A stretch of DNA of 64,000 nt, taken from positions 6,010,826 through 6,074,825 of the forward strand of contig JAUJPP010000005.1 in assembly GCA_030562195.1 (NCBI GenBank), in the 5' to 3' direction. The notes under the pieces are model-generated. The model saw only the letters and a program-made list of their open reading frames with translations, was not told the origin of the DNA and searched no databases. Every line of letters starts with the position of its first letter. Position 1 is the stretch's first letter. Below are positions 9,111 through 21,400 of this stretch, in pieces. This DNA comes from Nipponacmea schrenckii (lineage: Eukaryota > Mollusca > Gastropoda > Lottiidae). Position numbers and translations under genes: made by a program.

Positions 9111-12083
9111 ATGATTTCGCACGATGAAATGATGGATCTTCTCAAGAAAGATGAAGCGAAGTGTGCCTTAGGTGTGGGAATCGGAGTTCTAGTTGTATCT
9201 GTTGTGGGATACAAGATTTATCGTAAAGTGGTAGCTAAGAAGTAAGAATATTTCTACGAGTAAACTTTCAGCATCAGAATAATCATTCTTTAAATTACTA
9301 ACCATGTATTAAAGAAAATAGTGTAACATTTGGCTGATCAAACAGATAGATGCAGGGGCCAACTGATAGATGCAGGGGCCAACTGATGAAGCAGGGGCCA
9401 ACTTATAGATGCAGGAGGCCAACTGATGAAGCAGGTGCCATGTTAATGACACTGACTTGTCAATACTTGTAACCACCAGACATAGGGTTAAAATCAACAG
9501 CTGTACTATATAAAATTACTGTACATAATGACAGGCTTTTAAATTGCTTTCTTATATTTACGTACATTTGTTTAAGGTCTGATTGTAAGCCATTGTTCAG
9601 TCTCAAACTTCAAAAATTGAAATCAGCATTGTGGTTTGTTATAAGCCTTGCTATTTACTTTATTTACATTATAAATATATTTGAATAACAATAATACATA
9701 GAATAGTAGGATGTAAAACTCCAATATCTATTTACAGACGAAAGAAAACTTACCCTAAAGATATAGTGATCTTACATAGTATAGGTCGTGGGCCGTACTG
9801 TCCAAATTTATCTCCCTTTGTTGTTAAAGTAGAAACCTATTTTAGAATGACGAGAATACCTTACCAGGTAAGAGACAGTCAATTTCAATCTACTATTGAT
9901 AAGGGATAGGGGTTGAATACTGAGACCAAACCGACTCTTTAGAAGCACAATTAAGCCACCATGACACTTCTGATTATCTCCCTTGACAAAGATCACAATC
10001 ATGGGTCAGTGAGATTCAATGAGATTATGGCTAAGCGCTAATTGATAATTTATGGGTTTTATTGTGTTATTTTAGTTAGAGCCTGGGTACGAGATGTCCA
10101 GTAAGGGTAAAATACCCTGGATAGAATATAATGGAGAAGTTATCTGTGATTCTTCGTTCATCATTGAATATTTTAACAAGAAATTAGGCATTGATTTAGA
10201 CAAGAACTTGTCCCCCAGAGAAAAGGCTATTGCCCGAGCTTTCCAGAAACTGACCGAAGAAAATCTTCTATGGTATAGTAACACCTTTCTTAATTTTTTA
10301 ACTTAAACTTTGTAAAAATAAATGACATATTTAATTTAAGACAGTCCTATTTTTTAAGCCTTATATTATCGTTCCTAATCATGATTTTAGTTTTTAGTTA
10401 TTGGCTTGGTTTGCTGAATAGAAATTTGACCATTGCATACAATTTCACAAATTTCATGATAAATAGTTCTAAAAACAATGTTATGAAGATTAAGTTTAGA
10501 AATCTAGTCTTATACAAGTTGTAAGATGTGTTTAGAACTTACGACAACTTTTATCATTCACAACCATATAGAACTGATAATTACTATAGTTTAAGATGAC
10601 CCAGTAAATATATAAAATCTATTTCAGGGGTTTAGCATTATGTCGTTGGGTGTATAATTATGAAGCATATAAATGGATGGGTGTTCCGTGGTTAGTGTGG
10701 AAATATGTTGGACGTATTGTCAAGAAGAACTCTATCGGCCATGGAATTGGTCGTCATACTCAACAGGAAGTGCTACAAATCATGGAGGCTGACATTCAGG
10801 CACTTTCTGATTTCTTAGGTAACTTATACTCAAGCCACGGTGGCTCAGTGAGTTAGACGCTTGCTCACTAGCCTGAGAGTCCAGGGTTCAATCCTATTAT
10901 AGCTCGAGATGACATTTCAGATTTTCAAGCCTGTTTCCCCCAACAGTGATAAAGGTCTGAGGGGGTGACACAGAAAAAACACCCATTTGTTTTAAACCAA
11001 GGCCCTGTGTACTACAAATCGTGTACGTTAAAGATCCCTTAATTAATTAATTAATAATTTAATTATGACTAATATTTTTAGGGAGTAAACAGTTTATAAT
11101 GGGGGATGATCCAACGGAAGTAGATACTGCTATATTTGGAATTTTATCTCAAATGATGTGGCATTCTGTAGATCAGCCAGGAGAGATGCTGGTTAAAGGT
11201 AAGGTTACCTGTTTTCCCCTCCCAACCCTAAAGATTTTATTCCCCTTCCCCACTCTGAAGATTTTATCCCCCTCCCACCCTAAGATTTTATCCCCTTCCC
11301 CACTCTGAAGATTTTATCCCCCCTCCCCACTCTGAAGATTTTATTCAACCCCCTCCCCACTCTGAAGATTTTATCCCCCCCTCCCCACTCTGAAGATTTT
11401 ATCCCCCCTCCCCACTCTGAAGATTTTATCCCCCCTCCCCACTCTGAAGATTTTATCCCCCCTCCCCACTCTGAAGATTTTATCCCCCCCTCCCCACTCT
11501 GAAGATTTTATCCCCCTCCCCACTCTGAAGATTTTATCCCCTCCCCACTCTGAAGATTTTATCCCCCCCTCCCCACTCTGAAGATTTTATCCCCCCCTCT
11601 CCACTCTGAAGAATTTATCCCCCCCTCCCCACCCTAAAGATTTTATTCCCCTTCCCCACTCTGAAGATTTTATCCCCCCCTCCCCACTCTGAAGATTTAT
11701 TCCCCCTCTCCACTCTGAAGAATTTATCCCCCTCCCCACCTAAGATTTTATCCCACTCCCCACTCTGAAGATTTTATTACCCCCAGATCCTGCAACGTTG
11801 GAAATTAACCAACACTACACTCAGATTAATCCTCGCTGGTCAACTGCTGTCCTGGCAAATTTTCCCTGGTTGCACACTGCATAGTGTTGCCTGTCCTCGT
11901 TAACCAGATGCAGAAAAGTTTGACTTGAATAACCATTTGATTTCACAATTCCTTATTTATATTTCTTATTTTACAGAGAAGTATCCGAACCTACGTAACT
12001 ATTGTATTCGAATGAAAGAATTGTTCTGGAAGGACTGGAATGATTGTATCACACACGGAGGAACAAGGGAGGCAACTAGATAA
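9111..12083 (+). CDS. FAXC: FAXC-like protein, copy B (intact)
   Basis: Six exons: 9111-9241, 9738-9867, 10076-10272, 10628-10818, 11082-11198, 11977-12083, giving 873 nt (290 aa plus stop) with consistent phases (2,0,2,1,1). It starts MISHDEMMDLLKKDEAK, then a transmembrane helix, then the GST-N and GST-C like domains. It ends at THGGTREATR, shorter than the vertebrate protein, which has a long C-terminal tail. The start codon is conserved with copy A, as is the sequence just upstream. Intron 5 has grown to about 780 bp through a C-rich minisatellite. This copy is presumably the functional one if copy A's frameshift is real. Confidence 0.93.
10834..11035 (+). mobile_element. tRNA-derived SINE in FAXC copy B intron 4
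   Basis: Same element as at 7231 with A-box-like TGGCTCAGTGAGTTAG and B-box-like GGTTCAATCC. It sits at the homologous intron position and is therefore a shared ancestral insertion. Confidence 0.75.
11212..11785. repeat. Expanded pyrimidine minisatellite, FAXC copy B intron 5
   Basis: About 20 copies of a 25-28 bp unit (ACTCTGAAGATTTTAT plus CCCCCCTCCCC), with variable C-run length. It starts just after the exon-5 donor. The minus strand is correspondingly G-run rich. Confidence 0.95.
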
Positions 12084-13264
12084 ATATTACATTTTAATCA
12101 GACTGGACAACAGGGACCAAGAATGATGTTAAATATAATATATAGGGTTGTAGTGGGGCATAATATATATTTACGCATAGGTTGAATTTTTCTTTTTACT
12201 CAGATATATAACTCAGAATCTAGAGAAATGTGTCCCTTAGATTATCTTGTTGTCAGGATGATATGCATTTACACAATATCTAGCTATGATTTGATTGGAT
12301 TGTACACTAGCGTATACAGCCAATCAAAGAATGTGACAGAAGGTTTTAAAACAATATAGCTACGCAAATAATAGTGATTTCTGATTGGCTTTATTCGCTT
12401 CAATACAATCCAATCAAATCACTACTTTACAAACTGCCATTATACAAGAACATTGGCTATTGCAGTCAAGGTAGAAGTTAATAATAGACTTGATGAAGAT
12501 GCAGTTAGTCTAGATCACCTAGATTTATATCTATGCACTGATTGGTCAACTTAGTTAGACTAGATCATTTAGCCTTATCTGGTGAACTTACCAAATGCAG
12601 TTAATGCAGTGTTTTATACAGTTATTTCACCTTTTTAGTGACTATTGAATGTAACTTTTAGATGGAGTTTTACATCCTAATGTTCTTTAAATCTCTGAAT
12701 AATAATATGTTTCCGGTTCTGTTTAAGTATTTCTAGTGTCTTTTTGCACTGTTTAGTATATGACATTATTAAGTATACATTTTTTAAAGCTTGCCACTAT
12801 TAATATCTATTGTTATTACAACATGTTTTATATTTTTAAATTGCATTTATTAATGGAAAGTCTGATATACAGACACAGCCTTATGGAACAAAAATCTCAA
12901 TTTTAATAGAAAGTTTTTCATTAATTTCTGTCACCAAACTGTGAAGTAGGCATAGTTTCGTTTCTGATTTAAGTATTTAAGTGACTGATTGGTCAACTAG
13001 TTAGTATATGAACATTAGCCTTATCTGTAAATTACAGCTAGTTAAATGCAGTACAGTGTATTTCATATTCAGTCTATTATCAAACTTTAGTGAGCTATTT
13101 ATGCCTAATGTCAAACTGTCTGATGCAGACCTGTATTTTGTACAGTAGTTCAAATGTTCACTTGCAACTGTTTGTATATACACTAGATTAATGTCAGTAC
13201 AGCCTGTATTTTAAAGCTGATTAAACTTCAGTAAGACTGATTTATATTACACTAGTTCACTTAG
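12084..13264. other. FAXC copy B 3' flank, AT-rich
   Basis: Apart from the MITE at 12,287, I see only AT-rich 3' UTR/flank. It includes weakly repeated phrases (GATTGGTCAACTTAGTTAG, TTAGCCTTATCTG) near 12,540 and 12,990-13,020. No ORF looks coding. Confidence 0.6.
12287..12421. mobile_element. MITE-like element with about 42-bp terminal inverted repeats
   Basis: The left end TGATTTGATTGGATTGTA and the right end, read in reverse complement, match, and the similarity continues through GCCAATCA. The total is about 135 bp, flanked by CTA on both sides. The corresponding 3' flank of copy A (around 8,210-8,230) lacks it. Confidence 0.8.
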
Positions 13265-13766
13265 TACATGACACTTATTAATATATCAGCCTAGATTCAA
13301 ACTGTCAGCTACAGACCTGTATTTATATATCAGCCTAGATTCAAACTGTCAGCTCAGACCTGTATTTATATATCAGCCTAGATTCAAACTGTCAGCTCAG
13401 ACCTGTATTTATGTATCAGCCTAGATTCAAACTGTCAGCTACAGACCTGTATTTATTATCAGCCTAGATTCAAACTGTCAGCTACAGACCTGTATTTATG
13501 TATCAGCCTAGATTCAAACTGTCAGCTACAGACCTGTATTTATATATCAGCCTAGATTCAAACTGTCAGCTCAGACCTGTATTTATATATCAGCCTAGAT
13601 TCAAACTGTCAGCTACAGACCTGTATTTATATATCAGCCTAGATTCAAACTGTCAGCTACAGACCTGTATTTATATATCAGCCTAGATTCAAACTGTCAG
13701 CTACAGACCTGTATTTATATATCAGCCTAGATTCAAACTGTCAGCTACAGACCTGTATTTATATTA
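13265..13766. repeat. 44-bp minisatellite
   Basis: About eleven copies of a unit containing TATCAGCCTAGATTCAAACT and CAGACCTGTATTTATA, with a one- or two-base length variant (GCTACAGACC/GCTCAGACC). More diverged copies extend back to about 13,080. Confidence 0.95.
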
Positions 13767-14094
13767 TAGGGTTTAAATGAGAACAGGAAATAGACATAAT
13801 ATACTGTATTTTTATATTGGTTTAATCCAATGACTGTTTATCTATTATTGAATCTTAAGTGAAACAGACTTCTGTATTTAAATCAGTTTAGTTGTCATAG
13901 TGATCAATACACATATCATTATATCTCTAATATTATATTATTCTATTTTAGATTCTAATAAATCATTTACTTATTATATATCAGACTTTTGTTTTTTATC
14001 TTCAACAACAGGCCATAATATTTACAGTGATATTGCCCTGGGCTCTTATTGGTTATATTAACATACAATCAAATCAAGTCATTGTTTATTCTAA

Positions 14095-15154
14095 AACAAA
14101 AATAGTGGTTAATGCAGTCAAGGTATAAGATAAAGTTTGTAATGGCTTGACATTGTGAAGATTTCATACAAGAAAGGTGGCTATTGCAGTCAAGGTATAA
14201 GATAAAGTTTGTTATAACTTGACATCGTGATGATGTGATACAAGAAAGGTGGCTATTGCAGTCAAGGTATAAGATGAAGTTTGTAATAGCTTGACATTGT
14301 GAAGATGTGATACAAGAAAGGTGGCTATTGCAGTCAAGGTATAAGATAAAGTTTGTTATAACTTGACATTGTAAAGATGTATAAGATGAAGTTTGTAATA
14401 GCTTGACATTGTGAAGATGTATAAGATGAAGTTTGTAATAACTTGACATTGTAAAGATGTATAAGATGAAGTTTGTAATAACTTGACATTGTAAAGATGT
14501 ATAAGATGAAGTTTGTAATAACTTGACATTGTAAAGATGTATAAGATGAAGTGTGTAATAACTTGACATTGTGAAGATGTATAAGATGAAGTGTGTAATA
14601 ACTTGACATTGTGAAGATGTATAAGATGAAGTGTGTAATAACTTGACATTGTGAAGATGTAATACAAGAAAGGTGGCTATTGCAGTCAAGGTATAAGATA
14701 AAGTTTGTTATAGCTTGACATTGTGAAGATGTATAAGATGAAGTTTGTAATAGCTTGACATTGTAAAGATGTATAAGATGAAGTTTGTAATAACTTGACA
14801 TTGTGAAGATGTATAAGATGAAGTTTGTAATAGCATGACATTGTGAAGATATATAAGATAAAGTTTGTATTAGCTTGACATTGTGAAGATATATAAGATA
14901 AAGTTTGTATTAACTTGACATTGTGAAGATGTATAAGATGAAGTGTGTAATAATTTGACATTGTGAAGATGTATAAGATGAAGTTTGTAATAGCTTGATA
15001 TTGTGAAGATGTATAAGATGAAGTTTGTAATAGCTTGATATTGTAAAGATGTATAAGATGAAGTTTGTAATAGCTTGATATTGTGAAGATGTATTAGATG
15101 AAGTTGGTAATAGCTTGATATTGTGAAGATATATAAGATGAAGTTTGTATTAAC

Positions 15155-15155
<1 letters not shown>
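14095..15155. repeat. Satellite array, 72-bp and derived 40-bp units
   Basis: The first part has units of about 72 bp with GGCTATTGCAGTCAAGGTAT, AAGTTTGTAATAGCTTGACA and GATACAAGAAAGG. From about 14,380 it becomes a 40-bp unit (GATGTATAAGATGAAGTTTG, then TAATAACTTGACATTGTGAA). The short unit is the long one lacking the GATACAAGAAAGGTGGC block. Minus-strand ORFs here are repeat artefacts. Confidence 0.93.
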
Positions 15156-15205
<50 letters not shown>

Positions 15206-15311
15206 TAATAATAATAATAAACAACTCTTTATTTTACATGGGTCAGAATTAGGCCCAATACACAAGGACATGGTCCTGTCTCACATTCAGCCCATGGGGC
15301 AATACATTGGG

Positions 15312-15344
<33 letters not shown>

Positions 15345-15910
15345 GAAAATACATAATATCTCAATATACAATTCGTCTGAAATACTAAAAATACACAAGT
15401 ACATGTGTATCAAATGGACAGATATATGTTCCGGCGATCAAGTACATGACCACAAATAAATATACAATACTCCACGTACAATTTGTTTAAAAATACACAA
15501 GTACATGTGCATGAATGGACAGATTTTCAACCTACAATTTGTTTATAAAATGGATGTAATATATAGTTCCCGCGGCCATGCACACGACTGCAAAAAATCA
15601 CGTATTATTTCAACGTACAATTTATTTTCAAATACACAATTACATGTGTAAATAATGGACAGATTTATCTTCCGGCGATCAAGTACATGACAGCAAAAAC
15701 CATATATCATTTCAATGTACAATTAGTTTTAAAATACACAAGTACATGTGTATAAAATGGACAGAATCATCATTCTGCGATCAAGTACATGACCACAAAA
15801 ACCAAGGAATAGACAAGTACATCTGCATGAGACGATCAGACATCAAAACATACATATTAAAAAATAAAAAAAAAAAAAAAGAAAAAAAAAAAAAAGAAAA
15901 AAAGAATTGC
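15156..15910 (-). mobile_element. Retroelement-like insertion splitting the 40-bp array
   Basis: An (AAT)n tract of about 60 bp is followed by CAACTCTTTATTTTAC; read on the minus strand this gives a 3' end with AATAAA and an (ATT)n tail, typical of non-LTR or SINE 3' ends. Beyond a poly-A run (15,311-15,342) lie four diverged repeats of about 110-120 bp sharing ACAAGTACATGTG and GATCAAGTACATGAC, then a second A-rich run. The array resumes at about 15,927. Element class uncertain. Confidence 0.5.
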
Positions 15911-15926
15911 CAAAGCGTCAGTGCAA

Positions 15927-16465
15927 TGTAAAGATATATAAGATGAAGTTTGTAATAGCTTGACATTGTGAAGATGTATAAGATGAAGTTTGTAATAGCT
16001 TGATATTGTAAAGATGTATAAGATGAAGTTTGTAATAGCTTGATATTGTGAAGATGTATAAGATGAAGTTTGTAATTAGCTTGACATTGTAAAGATGTAT
16101 AAGATGAAGTTTGTAATAGCTTGACATTGTGAAGATGTATAAGATGAAGTTTGTAATAGCTTGATATTGTGAAGATGTATAAGATGAAGTTTGTAATAGC
16201 CGGACATTGTGAAGATGTATAAGATGAAGTTTGTATTAGCTTGACATTGTGAAGATGTATAAGATAAAGTTTGTAATAGCTTGACATTGTGAAGATGTAT
16301 AAGATGAAGTTTGTAATAACTTGACATTGTGAAGATATATAAGATGAAGTTTGTATTAGCTTGACATTGTGAAGATGTATAAGATGAAGTTTGTAATAGC
16401 ATGACATTGTGAAGATGTATAAGATAAAGTTTGTATTAGCTTGACATTGTGAAGATGTATTAGAA
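15927..16465. repeat. 40-bp satellite array, continuation
   Basis: About 13 more copies of the same 40-bp unit (AAGTTTGTAATAGCTTGACA core). This confirms that the intervening 750 bp is an insertion. Confidence 0.93.
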
Positions 16466-16626
16466 GATGGGAACTAGAGTAAAGTGTATAATTCGATGAA
16501 GGAATACCTTATTATCTTATCAGTAAAGGATGTAAGATGTACTAGAGGAAGTGGAGTGTTTGATAAGACTGAGATCTTTTGACTGATACAGTGACAAACT
16601 TCTTCTTTTCAATACCCTCCAGCATA

Positions 16627-17035
16627 GTATTCAATACTTACCCACCCATCTACCCTGCTGGTTTCTCCTCTACCCTCACCTTTAATTACATGTTTTAAAA
16701 GGTACCCACCCATCTACCCTGCTGGTTTCTCCTCTACCCTTACCTTTAATTACATGTTAAAGAAGGTACCCACCCATCTACCCTGCTGGTTTCTCCTCTA
16801 CCCTCACCTCTAATTACATGTTAAAGAAGGTACCCACCCATCTACCCTGCTGGTTTCTCCTCTACCCTCACCTCTAAGACATGTTAAAGAAGGTACCCAC
16901 CCATCTACCCTGCTGGTTTCTCCTCTACCCTAACCTCTAAGTACATGTTAAAGAAGGTACCCACCCATCTACCCTGCTGGTTTCTCCTCTACCCTCACCT
17001 CTAAGACATGTTAAAGAAGGTACCCACCCAGGCAC
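16627..17035. repeat. 62-64-bp minisatellite
   Basis: Six to seven copies of a unit containing ACCCACCCATCTACCCTGCT, GGTTTCTCCTCTACCCT and ACATGTTAAAGAAGGT. Confidence 0.95.
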
Positions 17036-17231
17036 CCAGCTATTTTTAAGGACTGTTATGTAATAAAGCCAGAAAAAACTCAACTGGCAATTTTCAAGTT
17101 GATACCAATATGTTTTTACTTGATAACGTTACCGGCATGTGTTTCGAAACGTAGTATGTAATAAATTCAGAGGTAGTACATCCATATATTCTTAGTTCTT
17201 GATACCAATATGTGTTTATAATAATTTACAG

Positions 17232-17401
17232 TGAGACTATTATACAGAAATAATGGTGACACCATTCTAAATAAGGAGCAAGATTTAAACTTTAACTACC
17301 ATAATAAAACAGATCAGTTGTCAGAAGAACTGCAGAACGAGAAAGAGATGGATGCGGTTGGCATAATTCGTTCCACATATAAGAATAGTAATCGCTTTTA
17401 A
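17232..17401 (+). CDS. Candidate orphan terminal exon
   Basis: After TTTACAG the sequence is open for 56 codons (first two bases complete a phase-1 codon) and ends TAA. It reads RLLYRNNGDTILNKEQ and continues hydrophilic, with codon use like neighbouring exons (SEELQNEKEMDAVGII). No partner exon was found between 12.1 and 17.2 kb. It could be a distant alternative last exon for a phase-1 gene such as FAXC, a remnant, or chance. Not recognised. Confidence 0.3.
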
Positions 17402-18480
17402 TCACTAATAATCATCTTCAATTGTTAATAATCACTTTTAATCACTAATAATCACTTACAATCCATACTAATCACCTACAATTCAATATATTATACAGAC
17501 AGATAAAGAAATGATAGGGAACCCCATCTTTAAAATCTTCAAAGTGAAGTTATGATATAAGCCCGAGGCTATACTGTCATATTGTCAGTTATATTATAAT
17601 TTTTATACAGTGCTATTGGTCTATTTACAACTCAAGACAATCATACTAGGTAAGTTGGCATGGTCAATATAATTTATTGTTTACACTTTCTATAATGAGT
17701 ATATTTGTACAACCGTTCTGTTTTTATAAATTTTTATAAAGTCTTTAAAAATTATGAAACATTTTCATGCTTAAATCTCCGAATTGTGACACAATCTATC
17801 AAAATGTCAAAAAATTTCTAGTCCATTCTAGTTACGTCACATCAGTTGATTTTCTCGTTCTATCACCATGGATATTTGTAATAACAATATAATATCAAAG
17901 AAGTTGTGTGAAGATAAAACATGAAGTTTGACAAGAAGGTGAAATTGACATTGATATCATTATAAATAAACAACAGTTTGACGACTTGATGACATTTATT
18001 TTCCCTCCAATTGTTTGATCTATCTCTTGACGTTTCATGATTTTTATAAAATAAATTGAACAGTGAGTAGGTTTAATTTTTTTCATCAAAAAATATTACA
18101 TTGTTTTTATTTTAATGCAAAAATTATTGACAAAAAGGCCTTCATGGTGTTGCAATTTCCTTTTGCAATTGATTAACATTTTAGCAAATAATTTACCAGG
18201 TTAAAGCGTCATGATAATTTGTCAGAACTCCAACAATAAACCATCTTGTGACACATAAACCATAAACCATTCTGTCTTCATTATCCCATTAGGTACAGAA
18301 GAGAAGGATGTAAAACTCTATTTATTTCATTCTGTCTTCATTATCCCAATAGGTACAGAAGAGAAGGATGTAAAACTCTATTCATTTCATTACAACATCT
18401 TAAAGTACACATATCTAAATAATTATTCCCATATATCGCTTTTACCTCAATGAATCTTAATTCTACTTTCAGCATAAATT
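17402..18480. other. Upstream region of the armadillo-repeat gene
   Basis: Short AATCACTAATAATCACTT-type repeats at 17,390-17,480, then AT-rich sequence. A direct duplication of about 75 bp (CATTCTGTCTTCATTATCCC through GGATGTAAAACTCTAT) spans 18,268-18,385. An acceptor (TACTTTCAG, 18,472) precedes the start codon, so a non-coding 5' exon should exist upstream; I could not place it. Confidence 0.6.
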
Positions 18481-18491
18481 AAAGGGCTAAA

Positions 18492-21400
18492 ATGCCAGCA
18501 CCAAAAAAATTTGGAATTTACCCTGCAGCTGAGAATGTAGATGATTCCCTAACGCCAATTTCAGAAACACTTGGATCAAAAGATATCAAAATTCCCCCCC
18601 ACACCAATACTGATCACATTACAGCTCTCTCCCCTCCGAAAGTCACTCCTAAATTTTATCCTCACGGACAAGATGGACCCAAAAGGAAGATAACTCCAAT
18701 ATTAACAGCGCCTGCGTATACTAGTCCTCAACGGACACGTCGATTTGGAAAAGGTGATAGCGCCTTCATAGCAGAAGTCAAACTGAAAACACCGAATAAA
18801 AAAGCAGTGGAAATTTTCGACAGTTCAAAAATGCGAGCTCCAAAACTGATACGTCCACCAGGCTTGCTTGGTTCCAAGATTGAAGAAGTAAACCTCCAGG
18901 AGACTTTAAAAGTAAAACAAACCAACCCGGCACAGTTGAAAATTGGACCAGACGCTAAGAAAAATGATGTCAAGGTTACAAAATCTGCACAAAATGATGG
19001 ACAAGATTCCAAATTTTCTCCAACTGAAGTCAAAACAGATATTATTAAGGCAGCTAAACCAAGCATTCCAGAAACCAAACCAACAATTCCTCCAATATCA
19101 CGACATATTTCACCAAAACCATCAACAGATGTTCCACAGGATTCACAAAAGTCTCTTCAACAGAAGCTTCAGATGTCAGAATTAACTGTACTGGATAATG
19201 TTTGTAAGTCTGAAGTAGCTCCTGATAACCAGTCTGTAATTCAGCCAATTCTTACCTCAACTGAAAGCTCTGGTAACAGATTTCAAACCATAGCTATTTC
19301 AGTGGCTGGTCCAAAAGTGACTAGAACACCAGGAACAGAAGATTTTCAAGTAGACTTAAGACAAAGTCATGGTCCAAATGCTTCCAAGACCTCAGGGCAA
19401 ACAACTGCTGGGAGAGAGTCATCTGAGGAACAAAATATGGGTCTAAAAACCCCTCAGGCCTCAGGGCAATCAATTGCTGGAGGAGAAGCACCACAACCAG
19501 AAGTATCAGCAAAAAATGTTTCAGCTCCAAGACAGACTACTGTTTTAGATGAAGCTAATGAAACAAGAGAAAAAGAATCTTTGGAAAAGGACCAAAAACA
19601 TCTTGATGATCAAAAATCTCTTAGCGATTTATCTGATTCATACAGGAGGAGAAACCCTGACAACAGTGAGACAGTAGTTACACAGAACAAAATGTCTGAA
19701 GATGTTACAGTTGAAGCGGAACAATCCAAACAGATGTCTACCTTCTCCAAAACAAAAGAGTTGAAGAGGAAAACTTCTATACAAATTATGAGTACTGCAA
19801 CTGAGAAGAAGCGTCGAGACTCTGTAGCATATTTACCGACCAGACCAACACCAGCTCTAACTAAACAACGGCGAGTCAGTATAGCAGCAAACCCATCCAT
19901 TCCCAAAAGAAGAATAAGCATACAAGAGCAACTGTCTACCAAAACTGAGGATTCCACCAAATTTTCTCACAGGCTAACAAATTTTCTTAAAGAAAATGGA
20001 TTGGCTTATGAATTGGAAGAATCAACAGTAAAGTTAGAGATCCCAATAATTAGAATCAGCAATGAAGCTCGCGAAATTTACCTGGTACCTGAAACAAGTT
20101 TAAGAGATGATGTATATTCATCGATTCCTGGAGTCACCATCTTGAATGATGCCAGGTTGGATGCAGAGTTATTGCCCTTGTTGAAGGGTGCTGAATTTGG
20201 GGGTAAGTATGAATTTTCTATGCACAAGTTACTCTACATTAGTAGGCTAACCCCTTTCAGCATCTGTAAATTTTCAATTTGGTATCCCCCTGTCTGAAGT
20301 TGTTACATGAACAAGTCTTCCATTGTACAAACAGAACCATAACTTGAAGCTTTAAAAATGTGTCATTAAGGTGACAGAATTCCCCTCATTGCTCACTGCA
20401 GGATGTTTACGGCTTCATAACAACTTAATAAGGTAAAATAAGAGATCTAGGCTTGGCATTTCCTATGCCTTCTGTATTAATAACTAACGAGGAAATATCA
20501 AATAAGACTAATTAGTAGGAGTGGAAGGAAGAAACCACTTAATATCAAAATATATTTCTTTCTTTCATTCATTAATAACTTACTACAGGAAACTTACTAT
20601 TCTTTAAAGGGGCAGTAACTCCTTTTTTCTTCAATTGTTCAACGACAATAGTGGCACTTGATTATAACTGAGAAAAATGATTTTCATCTCCCCCCTTCAT
20701 GTTCCAAAATTTTTTAAATATGTTTTAATACATTTTTCTTCCAAATACGTGTCAGACGACACCATATCTATTTTTCAAATTTTCTAATGAAGAGCTAAGA
20801 TACTTTAAATCAAATGTTTTGACTAATTAGCCTGTAGAATATATAGAACACTGGTCAAACAGTTCATTAATATTTACTTTCAATAATATCAAAGTTCTTT
20901 ATAGCAGGATCATAGAAAACATTTCACTTCTATAAAGAGATTTCAGTTTTTAAACTTAGATTTAGAAATAACAACTCATCATATTTAAGCAGAGTCATAA
21001 ATTCTTACAATTATAACAGAGGATTTTTAACGAACATTTCTGTGTAAACTGAGTCAGTTAGTGTCAAAAAGAAATTGGAATAATCTGATTTTTAAGAAGC
21101 ATTTTAAAAATGAAATTAAAGAGTCTATTTAGACAAGGTAAGGATTAATTTTCAGGAGGTTTTTATGATGTAACATTGTAGTTAAGTGATGTTACAAAAG
21201 CACAGGTACAGGTATGTAGACGAAACCTCTAGTGAGAGAGTATTGTTTGTGCAGTTACTTGTTGAGTGGTTCTATTAGAATCGTTAGCGAGAGAGCTCTC
21301 TAGTTTTTGAGGAGAAATTCAAGTTAATATATAAAGAAACTGCATAAGAAATGATTATTTTGTTGTAGATTCTGTGAAAAGGAAGCCTCCACTGACAGAA

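Larger units (their letters stand above)
8383..12910 (+). repeat. Segmental duplication, copy B
   Basis: Direct duplicate of the 4450-8340 block, including exons, most introns and 3' flank (CAGACACAGCCTTATGGAAC near the end). It is longer than copy A because of minisatellite expansion in intron 5 and a MITE in the 3' flank. Introns diverge by indels while coding exons are nearly identical. Confidence 0.92.

Noticed and set aside
15123..15356. Poly-Asn/poly-Lys ORF
   Set aside because: Produced by (AAT)n and poly-A microsatellites.
14069..16407. Several minus-strand ORFs of 69-208 codons (TNFILYIFTMSSYYKLHL-type repeats)
   Set aside because: They are the translation of the 40-bp satellite in all frames; length comes from the repeat lacking stops, not from coding selection.
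13265..17035. CRISPR-like regular repeats
   Set aside because: Repeats are contiguous minisatellites without unique spacers, in a eukaryotic intron-rich genome; no cas genes.
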